Of a stretch of 64,000 bases of DNA, positions 50,490-62,647 are shown piece after piece. Made by a program: the position numbers and the translations under genes. A model generated the notes under the pieces. It did not search any database. It saw only the letters and a program-made list of their open reading frames with translations, and was not told where the DNA came from. The DNA is from Sapria himalayana (Eukaryota > Streptophyta > Magnoliopsida > Malpighiales > Rafflesiaceae). Location: positions 607,977 to 671,976 of the forward strand of contig JAREIK010001723.1 of the NCBI GenBank assembly GCA_029783825.1, written 5' to 3'. Position 1 is the first letter of the stretch. Each line of letters begins with the position of its first letter.

Positions 50490-52420
50490 TGATATTTTCA
50501 AAGGTGTTTTTGAGGCGTACCTTGAAGCGAGGTGGTTCGAAAATGTCCCAAAGCATCCCAAAAGAAGCAAATAGCATATAAGACGTATGCCTTCTTAGCC
50601 GAGGTACATATAAGGCATAAAAGCGCACGCCTTCTCCACCGTCTCAGTTGAGGTGTACGTCTCACAAATCTCAATTGTTTGGTTATTAAAATAAAAATAA
50701 AAATTATAAAATATAAATTTAAAATACCTGAACTCTCAACCTAATCATTTGCTTTTGATACAAAAGAAAATAGAGAAAAAATTTAACTTGTGTGGAAGCT
50801 TTGTCGCTAAAAAATTAATTTTCTGCTAGCATTGCAACATTGATTGTTGGTCAGAATCGAAGCTCCACATCTCATCGCCTCTTTATTCTGGTTGCTCTCT
50901 CATCTTCACTCAACGTAATGCTCTATTGAGTTGTTTTTCTCTCATTTTTTATTGACTAAGTTTTTTTGTTTCTCCTATCTTTCTCTCATAATTTTCACTG
51001 GTATGGCAAGACACTATTTGTGTGGGCTGTGGAGTTTTATTTTATTTCTACTTATTTTTTTTATTTAAGTTTGTGGTTCATATTCGATAAGGATAAAGAC
51101 AGATAAAAAGGAGACTTTATTTTATCAACTTGTTTGCTTATAGTTTTTGAGACTCGTCAACAGTAATGTTGTTTTCTTTTGATTTTATACTCTTAAATTA
51201 TCATATCAAAGACTATGTAAAAGTCAGCTATCATTGATCATTTCACCTAAAGTATGCTGCTTTATAAACTAATAATTATTCTACCATCCAGAGGATTATT
51301 ATCTGTTTATGAAATTAAAATCTATGTTTTTTTCTAATATTTTTATGAAATTAGTCCATAATTTTTTGAGCTTGAGTAGGATTAAATTATGTGGATGAAA
51401 TCAGTCGAATATATTATTTCTATAAAATTATTCTTTGTTTGATAAAATAATGTATAGTTTATATGGGATTAACCAAAAAAAAAATATAAATCATTCAATC
51501 ATGTCTTTTTAATTGGATAAATCTAAAACATCTCTAAATTTATATAAATTTCAAAATAATGTATACTTTATATATTATAAAAAAATTTAAATAATTTTCT
51601 TAAATGATAAAATTTTGTTTGATATATAAATCTGAATTTGGCAAAAAAATTTTAATTTTATAAAAAAATACCAACACTTTTATGTTATAATTTAATGGAA
51701 CAAATTAGATTATATAATTTATAAAATAATTTAAAATTATGTATTCAATAATGTTATTTTAATTTGATAAATCTAAAATATTATTACTTTCTATTCAATT
51801 ATATCTTTATAATTTTTATATAAATTATGTTTTGATTATTATTGTTGTTGTTTTTAAGAATGAGTTCTATTGATTCAAGAATTTATAATATTTATACCTA
51901 ATTAATAATTTATACTAGGTACAAGCGGAGACAAATGAAAAGAGAGAGTTTAATTTTATTTCAATTGATGAAGATGAAAATTTATATGAAATGAGGATAC
52001 ATAATAATAAATATTTTTTTTATTTTTAATATATTGGATGATGATGATGATGTCTTTGGAGAGGATAATTAAATTTAAAATTAAAATAATTTACTCTAGT
52101 TCTTATTTCATGACTTAGTTATGATTTTTTGTTAAAATTTAAAATGATTAGTATAGCTAAAACTATTTTCTATTTTATGATTTTGTTATGGTTTTTTGTG
52201 AAAGTAGTGAACTAATATATATATTTAATAATTTTAATGAATTATTTTTATATTTTTATTTATGCTATTTTATTTTATATATTTTATAATATTAATTAAT
52301 TATATTTTGTGATGCTTAAAAAACTTACGCCTTAATGCTTCAAGAATTATGTCTCACCCTTACCTCACGAACACAAAAATACCTCATCTTATGCTTTTGT
52401 CTTTTAAAAATTTGATTACT
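50490..52420. mobile_element. Putative DNA transposon with GGCG-rich inverted ends
   Basis: The left edge is TTTTCAAAGGTGTTTTTGAG followed by repeated GAGGCG/AAGGC/GTACGCC words (50,495-50,660). The right edge, read on the minus strand, is AAAGACAAAAGCATAAGATG with GAGGTA/GTGAG/AAGGCGTAAG words (52,310-52,420). Inside, a TC-rich leader (50,860-51,000) and, near 52,020-52,065, GAT repeats that would encode an acidic tail suggest a deleted relic of a larger element. The ends are only weakly complementary by eye and the superfamily (hAT-like is my guess) is not established. Confidence 0.4.
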
Positions 52421-52700
52421 TGATGTCAGCCTTTTTTCCTTGATGCCTCAAGTAAATACGTCGCCTCAAGTAAAAAATTGTGTTTACTTGATGCCGTCCT
52501 TTTTTATTCGGGCTTTGGATCGATAATCTATGTGTGACTCACATTAATACACACACATGCACATACAAACCCACACACCCACACCCATACTCCATCACAC
52601 AGCTATATCCATACAGTCACACACACACCCTTCTTTATTTGGGTTTGGGCTGTTAATGCAAACATAGCGTAGCTCACACAAGTAAAATTGTTTTAATTAT
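52421..52700. repeat. CA-rich simple-sequence region with a duplicated block
   Basis: A (CA)n-type tract (ACACACACATGCACATACAA, then ACCCACACACCCACACCC) lies between two related blocks, TTTTTATTCGGGCTTTGGAT near 52,501 and TTCTTTATTTGGGTTTGGGC near 52,631, each followed by an ACTCACA/GCTCACA word. This suggests a local duplication around the microsatellite. No coding content. Confidence 0.6.
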
Positions 52701-53335
52701 TTCATGAAAGTAAAAAATATCAAAGTTTTGGTTTTTTAAAATATACGTATTTAAATCTAAAATAATCATCAATGAAAATTATCAAAATATGTATTATTGT
52801 GTGACAAATTGTTATCCTTGCTTCTAGAATGTCTGTGTAAATCAAATAAAAGAGTAAAAATTTGATTACTTTAACATGTTGGATAAGAATTTTTCGTATA
52901 TTTGTGTGAGTGTGTGTGTAACTAATGTCTCATAATTACTATACTATTGTGTGATTCTATTTTCAAGATTTTATTATGGCTGAAAAGAGGTGATACGACA
53001 AAACAAATAAAAATGGACTAATAATAGACAATGTTGATATGGATTTTCAAAATGACGAGGAAACCATATACAGTTAATTATGATTGATTCCTAAAATCAT
53101 TTTGTCAGAATCATGTACTTGAAGAAAAGTGTTTATGTGCATGTGACTTTTGTTTTAATTTCCTATTAATTTCTCACACTGCTTCGTATCTCAGTTTTGT
53201 ATCTTTTAAACATTTAATTTTCAATTATGCAAATCTTGCATTCTAGGGACCTTAGGTAAATGAAAATTGACTATATATATGTTTGCAGAACATCGATCAT
53301 ATTTATGTTGTAGGTTATATTTTCTCGGTTGGCAG

Positions 53336-53688
53336 CATGGTGCCGGTCAGGGTGGGATATGAATCCAACTATGAGTCGGTGTTGGAAATATATTGAATCT
53401 ATGCTCTCTTGGAATGATTCAGAGATCCAGTGTGAAGACCTTGGAGGACATTTGGCTGAACCGACCTCATCTCTAGAACTCAGCTTCGCTCATAAGTTAT
53501 GTGGTCAAAATACCAATGGCTGTTAGGTTGGAGGACAAGGATTCAATTTCACTGTTGGTTTGTATTGTACCAATAAGTCGTGTCACATTAATACACTAGC
53601 TGATTCATGCTCAATGATTACCAAAAAAACAGCCTTGTGAAGGAGAGGTGCAACAGGTCACATGCTTCTATTTGCATGCTTGCCACAG
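53336..53688 (+). pseudogene. C-type lectin domain exon of a receptor-like kinase gene (At1g52310-like), broken
   Basis: Reading frame one gives WCRSGWDMNPTMSRCWKYIE, then SWNDSEIQCEDLGGHLAEPT and LELSFAHKLCGQNTNGC-stop-VGG. This is the C-type lectin signature (C-x2-GW, SW-x2-SE-x2-C, LGGHLA, LSFA-x2-LC, CWVGG) of the conserved plant C-type-lectin receptor kinase family; known members sense from the cell surface and carry a kinase domain further on. The Trp of CWVGG is TAG (53,524-53,526). A run of seven A near 53,622 shifts the frame before LVKERCNRSHASICML. The segment holding W-x-WSD is missing. Acceptor-like TTGGCAG precedes 53,336 and donor CAG|GTATGT follows 53,688. No kinase exon is seen nearby. 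Confidence 0.8.
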
Positions 53689-55068
53689 GTATGTGCCTTG
53701 TTTTGGTCTCAAAAAAATATTTTTACTTGATAAAATGTTTAGAAATAAATTAAAAATTTGAAAAATGGTTTTCACTATTAATCATTGTTGAGATAATTGT
53801 TTTTTATTAGTTTGTTTTAGTTTTTATTTTTATTTTTTGTACTTTTGATGGGAGCACATGTCATGTGGGTTATCACGATCACTTTTCCCCAATATATAAG
53901 AGATATTTGATATCTGGATTTTAGAGAGTATTATTTGTATTTATATTTTTAGTATTTTTATTTTAACATGATATCAGATTAAAGGAAGAACCAAAAAATA
54001 TTTTCCTTTAACAAAAATAATAGCAAGAGGCACATATAGTGGTAGAAGTAGGTGCATGCTGTGATGGAAATAGAGGCATGTGCAATGGTGATGGTAGGCA
54101 TGCATGGTGGTGCCAGCAGAGGTGTGAGTGGTCTTGGCAGCAGAGGTGCATGGTTGGTGGCAGCAGGCACATGCTATTGAGGAAAGGAAGTAGGCGTGCA
54201 ATAGCACATGGTCGTTTTTGGGCAGTAGTCATAATTGTGAGTATCGGTGGAACATGGTGCGTGATGGGGCATAATGGCAATTTGGGCTGAAACTCTAATT
54301 AATGTTTTAGTAGAATTTAAAAAATCAAAAATCAGGTGTTGAAAAAAATCTTAATTTGATGTAATTATGTTTTATTCGTAGGAATCACAATTTTGTTGTA
54401 TAGTATGAAGAGACATAATTACAATAGAGAAATATAGATGAGAACTTAAGCTCAATATATTCATTGTTGAGGATGTGCCATATCATGGATAACTATGATA
54501 TTTAAGCTCAATATATAAATAATTTTTTTCTTTTTTTCTTTTTTCAGGTATTTATTATAGACTCATGGATTATGACACTCGAGTTAATGCTCATTATTGA
54601 TAATTATATTTTATTCATTTAATTTTTAGTATTCTGAAAATATTATTGTAGCTAATGGCAAACATGTAAAAATCTTTAGAATCTTAAATATAATATTTAA
54701 TTTTGATTTTTGTTATTTTCTTATGTCTTGTTTATTCTCAATTATCTTGTTAGTTTATTTTTTATGAGTTATTTTTTTAAAAAAATTAATTTTATTATTT
54801 TTGTTTCTATTGATATTTATTTGTAGAATTGAGAGATTTAAAAAAGAGTTTATTTGAAATTGAATAGGGTGAATTGTATGTTCTCTTTTTGAAAGTAAGA
54901 TTTTCTTATAGATGTTAGAGTATGTTACATTTTTTACTTGTCATTCTAAGCTTAGGTACTTATTAATAGTCAAATTAAGAATATTTTATTATAATTTTAA
55001 GGATATTTTAATCCTAGAGTATGAAACATGTAAGTTAAGAAAGTTTGTTAGAGATTCTTTTCCTTCAT

Positions 55069-55643
55069 TGTTGGATAATTACGCTTTCACGGTAGTTGAT
55101 TAAAAACAAAAATAATAGAAAACACAGAAAAACAAGCAATATAATCCCAAGTTCTCAAGCATCCACGATATAATCAAAAATGAGAAAATCAACATCGAAA
55201 ATAACGTGGTTCGCTAGTCGCTCAGTAGGACTAGCTACATCCACTAGAAAATATTTATGTGTTACAGATTAAAACCAAAAACAGAAATATTATACAGTAT
55301 GTAGCACATAGCAGTCGTGAAAATTCGCGCAGAGAGAATAGAGGGATGATGAACAGTTCCGAGGGTCAAAAACAATCGCCCAAAAAATAAAATTACAAAT
55401 CGTTTTATATTAAAAAAATATCTGGTTCATTTAACCGCAATGGGTCGGATCATGAAATTGGTCAGGCTCTGCTCCAAAAATTTCGGCCCGCTGATCGGAT
55501 AGTGGGACATCTGTTATTGTGCTACTGTGGTATTTCTGGCCTTTTAATATTTTTTTTCCTGCACTTACATGAAAATATTAAAACAGAAAAACATTTTTTT
55601 ATACAAATAGATTATTAAATAAAAATAAATTATATATACAACA
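55069..55643 (-). mobile_element. Solo LTR of the copia T family, 575 bp, with 5-bp target duplication
   Basis: On the minus strand it starts TGTTGTATATATAATTTATT and ends ATTATCCAACA, giving TGTTG/CAACA termini. TTCAT occurs immediately on both sides (55,064-55,068 and 55,644-55,648), a perfect 5-bp target duplication. It is the same length as the 3' LTR of copia T and aligns with it throughout. No internal region remains, as expected after recombination between the two LTRs of a full element. It sits inside the pol region of copia F3, so it is younger than F3. Confidence 0.9.
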
Positions 55644-57605
55644 TTCATGTTGTCTAGCTTGAATAGGGACCTATTCGATAGATATATTTTGATGTATGGA
55701 GGCCTAGTAGAAATGCAATCAGAGAGAGATTTAAGTATCTAATCATTTTTGTTAATGTTTGTTTGACATGTATATGGATATATCTCATTCAAGATAAATC
55801 ACCTAATTTTTTTATTTATTAAATTTTTCATAAAATGATAACAAATTATTTTGATAAAAATAATAAAAAATTGATAAGTAATAATGTATTTAAATATATC
55901 TGATGAATTCAACACTGTATGAATTATGAAATAAAATACCAAAATTTTTGTGCTATTATATCACAATAAAATGAGATTTTTAAAAGTAAAAATATGTCTA
56001 ATTAAGATAACTCGAATACTCCTATTTGAAAAAAACATTTCATAGTATTTTTAGAGATATATAATTTTAATTATAATTCTTTTTATCAATTGAGTATCTT
56101 TTTATGTTCTTTCTCGGTGTATAATCTTTTAGATCTTATATATTGGAGAAAAATTTACGTAGATTATATTTTATAATTTTTGGGGATACTTATTTTATTT
56201 TTGATTGATTTTTAGGATAAAATAAGTTGATATCTTGGATCTTGAGATATATCTTCTTTTGATGCTTGAGTATCCAAAAATTGTTTAAGTATCTTTCTTC
56301 AGAATTAATAAAATTTTAATGAATATGAATATTATTTTTTTTATCAGGACTAATTTATCAATGAGTGCAAGAAGAATGTGATTTTGAATGTTGTACTAGA
56401 TCAATTACTTTTCCTCATTTACTCTTAATTTTATCTAGACCACCCGTTACTAGAGTGAGAGTCACCTATCGACTATATTTGAGTGTATTGGTTCTCAATA
56501 TAATGTTATTTTTATGAAGTTATCATTGTTACCATTAATTTAGTTCATGTTGGTTCTGGAAAAAAATGAGATTTTCTGAATAAAGAAATCTCATTTATGT
56601 TCAGATAAGATAATAGTTCACAAGTTTTTACCAGTACATATATTTTAAGTTGATAGCTGGATAACTTGATCACCCAAGATTTAAAGTCTATACCAGGAAA
56701 AAGAGAATACTCATGTTGCTTAGATTAAAAATGAGTCTACCAGGAGCTAGATGATCTTGTAATTAGTCCTATTTTTATTTTTTTGAATGCTCTCCAAAAG
56801 AGATAAATAAACTATACTTAACATTCGATTTCATAAGTTTTGTTGTACTCTTATTTTTTTTTATTTCTTTTATTTTTTTTATTATTTTATTTTATGATAT
56901 TAGAATATCTAATTCTTCTTTTGAGGCATTATCTCATTGGATGATGTTAGACTTTGATGGAAGAGATATATATTCTCTGCTCTAATGAGACTTTAAAACT
57001 AGTATCATGGTCTTTGAGAAGATCTGTTGTTGGTATTATGTGAGTATTCTCTGTAAAGATATGTCTAAATAAAAAAGTAGATGGTCCTAAAACAAAATTT
57101 GTAGTGAGGAGATTCACCAAAATATTTGGTGAAATTTTTATTTTTCTTGTAATATCTTATAATTAGATGATACATTAACTAGACATGAAGAATTTATTTT
57201 TTTACGGTAACCTTGAGAAAGTGGTGTATATGAGGTAATCACATGTGTTTTGAGCAACACAATCAAATATAGTTTGTAGATTGTAATTGGTATTATATGG
57301 TATGATGTAATCACCAAGAATATGATTTGTGAGATTTTCATATATAATCATCTCATTTATGATACACATGTATGTTATTGATTTTTATTTGTTATTTTAG
57401 AGGAATCCTATCGGAATGATAATATTTTAATTATGAGAGATGATGAGTTGGAGATTACCTAACTCAAGGAGTATCTTCATGTACAATTTTAGACGAATGA
57501 TTTTGGGAGACTCAAATATTTTTTTGGTATAGAAGTGATATATTCTATGAGAGATATCATTTTGTTACAAAGAAAATATATATTTGGTATTCTTGTAGAT
57601 ATTAG

Positions 57606-57912
57606 TCTTTTGAGTCGTGTTTTAGCAGAGTAGGCAAAGACAACTTCCACTTCATAGCGGTGTCTGAGGCAGCAAGATAGGGCTCAGCCAAAAAAGGTGA
57701 GCGCCCCCTACTCTAGTCAGCTTTTTCTAGCCGGTATAGTCGAACTGCTTGATTCTAGGGTGGCTCGCACCCCGGGTGGTGCGGCTGAGCCAGAGTGGGC
57801 TCAGCAGTCGGCAAACCCTTTAGGAACTGAATTGCTAGAAAGATCTTTTTTTCGTTTAAACAATTTTTAGTGGGCCCTAAACCAAAGCTTTGATCGCTGC
57901 GTATATCTATTC
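57606..57912. other. Organelle-like (mitochondrial-type) insert in copia F3
   Basis: About 300 bases whose base composition is much closer to 50% GC than the surrounding copia sequence, with sharp edges. Words such as GGTGGCTCGCACCCCGGGTG, GTGGGCCCTAAACC and TTGATCGCTGCG look like plant mitochondrial DNA. The copia reverse transcriptase/RNase H sequence stops at the left edge and resumes at the right edge, as shown by comparison with F2 near 42,270-42,310. No open frame of note. Mitochondrial origin is my recognition of style, not a match result. Confidence 0.5.
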
Positions 57913-58814
57913 ACCAAAATATTCATTTTACTTTTGATGTGATATCTCAAGCTGACTCTATTATTCGATTATGACCAGACTAGAAATAGCATATGTTGTC
58001 AATATATTTAGTTATTTTTTAAATTCATATTGGCAAGTTTTTCTTGACACAAATCTTCACATACTAAGGATTGTGAAGAAGTCTCTATGATTTGTGATCT
58101 ATTTTAGGAGTTATAAATACATTCAGTTGTTGGGTATTGAGATTTGAGTTGAGTAGCATCATACATCGAGAAGATCGACGACCATGTTTTTCATTTTTCT
58201 TGGATATAAATTCTCTCGGAAAAATAAGAGACAATCAATTATTTTGAGATTTAATGCATATGTAGAGTTTAAAGTGATGATAATTATTTTTTGCGAGATT
58301 CTTTGGATGCATTATCTGCTCGTGTATATTATGTACACTTTTTTTACTACTATTCCTTACTGTGACAATCAAATAACGAGATATATAAATATGAGTTTCT
58401 TCTTAATAAGGGAGAAAATTTAGGATGATACTATGATTACTGTATGCATTCATACAACAAAGTAACTAGTATACATCTTCATGAAGACCTTGAAGAAGTC
58501 TCGGCTTATTGTGAGTGTCCCATTGGACACTAAGTGTGAGTCTTCACAAGAGAGGCAATTGAGAATTATGAGATTTGATGATCTCAATTTAAAGGCTTAT
58601 ACTAGGCAGTTATATTCATAATTTATTTTAATTGACTCTTCTATCATATTAATTGAGTGAATTTGGAATAATGATTTAGATTTTTTGATTGTATTATAAA
58701 AAAATTAAAAACATGTTCTATCAATATTATTTATCTTGAAATTTTTTTATTTTTGTTTTATGATTATATATTATAATTTTATCTCAATTAATAATTATAT
58801 GAGTTCAGACGTTC

Positions 58815-60440
58815 TTTCTGAGGTACTTTATCATTCACGATGACAATAAATTATTATGAAAGAATTGAGCACAATTATATTTAATCATACGTAGGATATT
58901 GTCCCAAAATTAGTAGGTAACGGTAAGTCAGTAATGAAATATAGATAAGTGTATATTGTAGAAATGAGACATAATGAAAAGGTCGATTGACTCAAGATAG
59001 GTTGGTAGTAAGAGGTTTTAAACAGATTTATGATATTGATTATTGAGATATCTATTCTCTCTTGACAAAATGATAATGATTAGATTATTATTTTATATTA
59101 CTACATCATGTATGTAGATTGTGTATTAGTTAAATATAAGAAATGAATTCCTTTATAGTGATTTAGAAAAAAAAGTATTCATATAATTGCAATTGAGATT
59201 CACTTTTTTTGGGAACATAGGTATGATATGTAGATTATGAAAGATATTTTATTTTTGTTAATTAGTTTCCTACATGATTTAGTAATTTTTTTTTTGGTAA
59301 TAATTATATTTAGTCTCAGGAATTATATGTTAGATTATTTGTTTTTTTCAATATAGATAATATTTGGGATGCTTGATTATATTAGTTGTATGTCAGATTA
59401 TATTAGTTGTATATGTAAATAATATTTTAATTACAATAGACGATCAATTGAGTATATTTCAATTGATCATTTTTATAAATTTAATTTAAGATGAATGATT
59501 TGGAATATCTGAAGTATTTTTTGGTATTGAGGTCGGATTGTCAAGAGGTATGACATTTCTTTTTCATAGGAGATATGCTTTTATATATTTTATTTGACCA
59601 TGATATATTGCGATGTACACTTATTGACTCACTCCTTGATTTTTACATTGACTTACCTATTGAAATTAGGTCATCAATTATCCATAAGAGGTATATCTTT
59701 TTCTTAGATAAGATGTTTTGAATATTTTATTTTATCTCGATGTCATGACATGCACTCCCTAACTCACTACTTGATCCATGTGCTGACTTATCTATTGAAA
59801 TTAGTTTATCAGTTTGCTAAACTAGATATAGGATGATCATAGAAAATTTAAATTATTTAACAATAATTAAGTTAGATTTTTATTTATATTATTAGTATAA
59901 TTAGTTATTTTATCGATTATTCTCAATATATTTAAAGAGAGGATCTTGTGAAACAAATTACAGAATGTGAGATTATTTTTATATATTATGATCATGGTCT
60001 GATAGAGATGTATTCATATTTTAGCTGGGATCTTGTGATTAAAGAGAGGATATTTGCCACTTGTTTTTGTGTTTTTTGTACTAGTAATCTCGTGTCTTAA
60101 AAAATTAAGAGGCATACAATTATTTTGGGTTTTAGTATATAGATAGAGTATAAGGCTATGACTTCAACTACTTATGAGTTCAAATGATTCAGTTACTTCT
60201 TTGTGAAGTTTGCATACCATTTGAGAAACTGATGACATTTTACTATGACAATAGGTAACCCAACACAAAGTTGCATACCTAGTATTATACTGGTAAATGG
60301 TATATGTTAAGATTTATTGTTACTTCATTTGAAATAATATTCATATGATTCAATTATTATAATTTATATACATACTATAGAGTAGATTGCATACATTTGC
60401 AAGATGACTTATAGAGAATCACAAGTTACTTTTTTTTTAA
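58815..60440 (+). mobile_element. Copia F5: reverse transcriptase to RNase H remnant
   Basis: Starts in the front of the reverse transcriptase (EVLYHS at about 58,820, later SRLVVRGFKQIYDIDY near 58,990-59,045, matching the ARLVARGFxQxxGIDYxxTFSP block) and runs to the end of RNase H just before a purine tract (AAAGTGGTGGA, about 60,439-60,449). Gag, protease and integrase are absent upstream. Heavily mutated. The sequence between F3 and F5 (58,521-58,814) is AT-rich and unassigned. Confidence 0.6.
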
Positions 60441-60449
60441 AGTGGTGGA

Positions 60450-60687
60450 TTTGTGATATGTATATCCCAATTCTAATACTGATATTGACTTTTTGATTAA
60501 TTTCTGTTATTTATAATGTAGTTTTATAATTTCTTATTTATTTATTTTAATTATAATTTTAGTTTGTCTTTTGATATGATTACTTAATTTGTGTGTTATT
60601 TTAATTATTTTTATCTGTTATATAAGGACAATATTTATATTGAACATTATCAAATGTTTCATTTCTATAAGGGTTTGAATTTCATCA
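60450..60687 (+). repeat. LTR shared by copia F5 and F4
   Basis: Lies between the purine tract that ends F5 and the primer-site-like TGATATCAT (60,688-60,696) that begins F4. It starts near TTTGTGATATGTATATC and ends near the primer site, about 240 bp. One LTR serving as 3' LTR of an upstream body and 5' LTR of a downstream body is the usual product of unequal recombination between LTRs. Boundaries are by eye. Confidence 0.45.
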
Positions 60688-62647
60688 TGATATCATAGTC
60701 ACTAATCATGGAAACCCTAGGGTGAGGAAAACATGTGCCGTGGCATACAATGTTCGTGTTCTGTTTTCAGTCTGTTGTGATTTCGTTTCTATCTTATGGT
60801 GCCTCTGCTTTTTAGCTATCTTGCTGATTGAACTGTCAACATGATGGAGTGTGGAATACATGCCTGTTATTGTCGATGACGTTTTTTTATATCCTCAGTC
60901 TTGGAGCTTGATCGACTGTGGAAATCTCTGTAACATACCATTACTAGGTTGTTTTTTGCTATTTATAACATGGGCTGACTTTAGTCGTCAACATTAACTA
61001 GAGCATGGTATGTGCCATATGTGATATCGTGCATGCAGAAGTTCGTGGTCTGTTGTCGTAGATACAGGATATTGCACAACGAATGTGCAGTAGGCTGTTT
61101 TGTCATGACTACTCTGTTATGTTTTGTTTTGTGTGCAATAACTATCTTGACAATGCAGTGATGTTGTGTATCTATTATGTATGTGTGGTGCAGTGACAAG
61201 ACAAGGTGTTGTCCGATGATTAGGGTTTTAGAAACTCTAATTTTAATTTAGCAGCTTGATTTTCTTTATAATTGTGTTATGGCATCGACAAACACACGAG
61301 AGATTTTTTAACAGTGCATTTATTGTTGGAAAAATGGTCATATCAGAGGTAATTGTCGAGTGTTGTTTTTAGAGAGAAGGTCAAATTTTAAGTAGTATTG
61401 ATAGAGATATGTGAACTACTAGAGCTATCCATCTGTCTTCATAGAGTTCATTCACATTAATATTTATACTTGCAAGAAAAATATATACATAACTTTTCTA
61501 CTATAATAATAATAGATCATTCTTCTTATTCATGTATCGCTATTAATTTTACCTGTACTCTTATTTAAAATTTTAGATTACCAACACAAGAATTAATATT
61601 CATATCATTGATAATTATATTTTATTCTTTATTTTTTTTATTTTAAAAATATTATTATAACCAATAATAAATATTATAAAACAATTAGATATGATAATAT
61701 TAAACTTTTCTATTTGTTGCTTTCTAATGTTGTTTATTTTTAATTTTTTATTAGTTTAATTTTTGAATTATTTCTTAGATAGTTTAATTTTAATCTTTTT
61801 TATTTTTACTAAAATTTATTTGTATGATCTAGATTCTAACGAATTCTCCAATTGGATTTAAGTAGAGTGGAATTGTGTCTCTTCTATTTTTTGATAAGAT
61901 TTCTTTATAGATGTTTAAGTATGTTAGACCATTTAGTTGTGCATTTTTAGTTTAATTATTCATCATTGAACCTAATAAAGAATATTATATCCTAGTTATA
62001 AGAGTATTTCAATTCTAGAATATAAGACATGTGAATGTTAGTAAAAAAAATTTACTAGAATTTTTAATCATATATGTTAATTTAATTTGAGTAATGACCT
62101 ATATGATCTAATATAATCAGACATATGAGTACCTAGTAGATAGATAATTAGATATGACTTTAGGTAGTTTACCATTTTTATTGATAATTGCTTGAAATAC
62201 ACACACACACACATTTCGTAATAGATCATATTTATTTTTTATTTTTTAAATATTTTATTAAATTATAAAAAATTAATTTGATAAAATCATAAAAATTTAA
62301 AAGTAACTATGTATTATAATATATGAATATATATTCAATACCTATTTTATATTTTATGTGATTATACACTAAGTTTCTTGTGTTGATAAACCGTAATAGA
62401 ATGTGATTATAGAAGAAATTAATATATATTTGATTGAGGTAACTTGTATATTTTTACTTAAAAAAATGTTATAAAATATTTTTGGGGAGATGTGAATTTT
62501 ATCATTATCAATCTCATTAATCAAATGAACTCTTCTATTTTTTCTTAATATATATCTTTTTAAATATTATATCATAATGAAAGATTATTTAACTCATGTC
62601 TTATGTTTTTAGGTGTATTTTATTTTTCTCTTTTTCTTTATCCAGGA
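60688..62647 (+). mobile_element. Copia F4: leader, zinc knuckle, protease and pre-integrase; cut by hAT B
   Basis: After the primer site (60,688-60,696) comes about 600 bases of leader-like, GC-richer DNA with no gag capsid frame, then an intact zinc knuckle CIYCWKNGHIRGNC (61,315-61,356, C-x2-C-x4-H-x4-C). The protease region follows near 61,575-61,640, then pre-integrase and integrase traces (61,850-62,560) until hAT B begins at 62,648. A (CA)n run lies at about 62,199-62,214. The copy is full of stops apart from the knuckle. Confidence 0.65.

Larger units (their letters stand above)
53790..58520 (+). mobile_element. Copia F3: decayed Ty1/copia element with two insertions
   Basis: Proposed 5' LTR about 53,790-53,960, primer site TGATATCAGA at 53,969-53,978, a leader rich in GGTG/GCATG (54,020-54,290), protease region near 54,560-54,680, pre-integrase traces ending at the solo LTR (55,069), integrase traces, reverse transcriptase near 57,390-57,550 (DDELEIT, LKEYLHVQF, NDFGRLKYFFGIEVIYS), a GC-richer insert (57,606-57,912), and RNase H (YCDNQITRY, near 58,360). 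It carries many stops. The 54,000-54,290 open frames reflect the repetitive leader and are not genes. Confidence 0.7.

Noticed and set aside
53974..54290. Overlapping open frames on both strands, rich in His and Cys or Gly and Trp
   Set aside because: They arise from the repetitive GGTG/GCATG leader of copia F3. Equivalent leader DNA in F1 and F2 does not keep any of the frames.
57606..57912. Considered as a tRNA or small RNA gene cluster because of its GC content
   Set aside because: I could not fold any stretch into a tRNA cloverleaf with the conserved T-loop GTTCRA motif in place.
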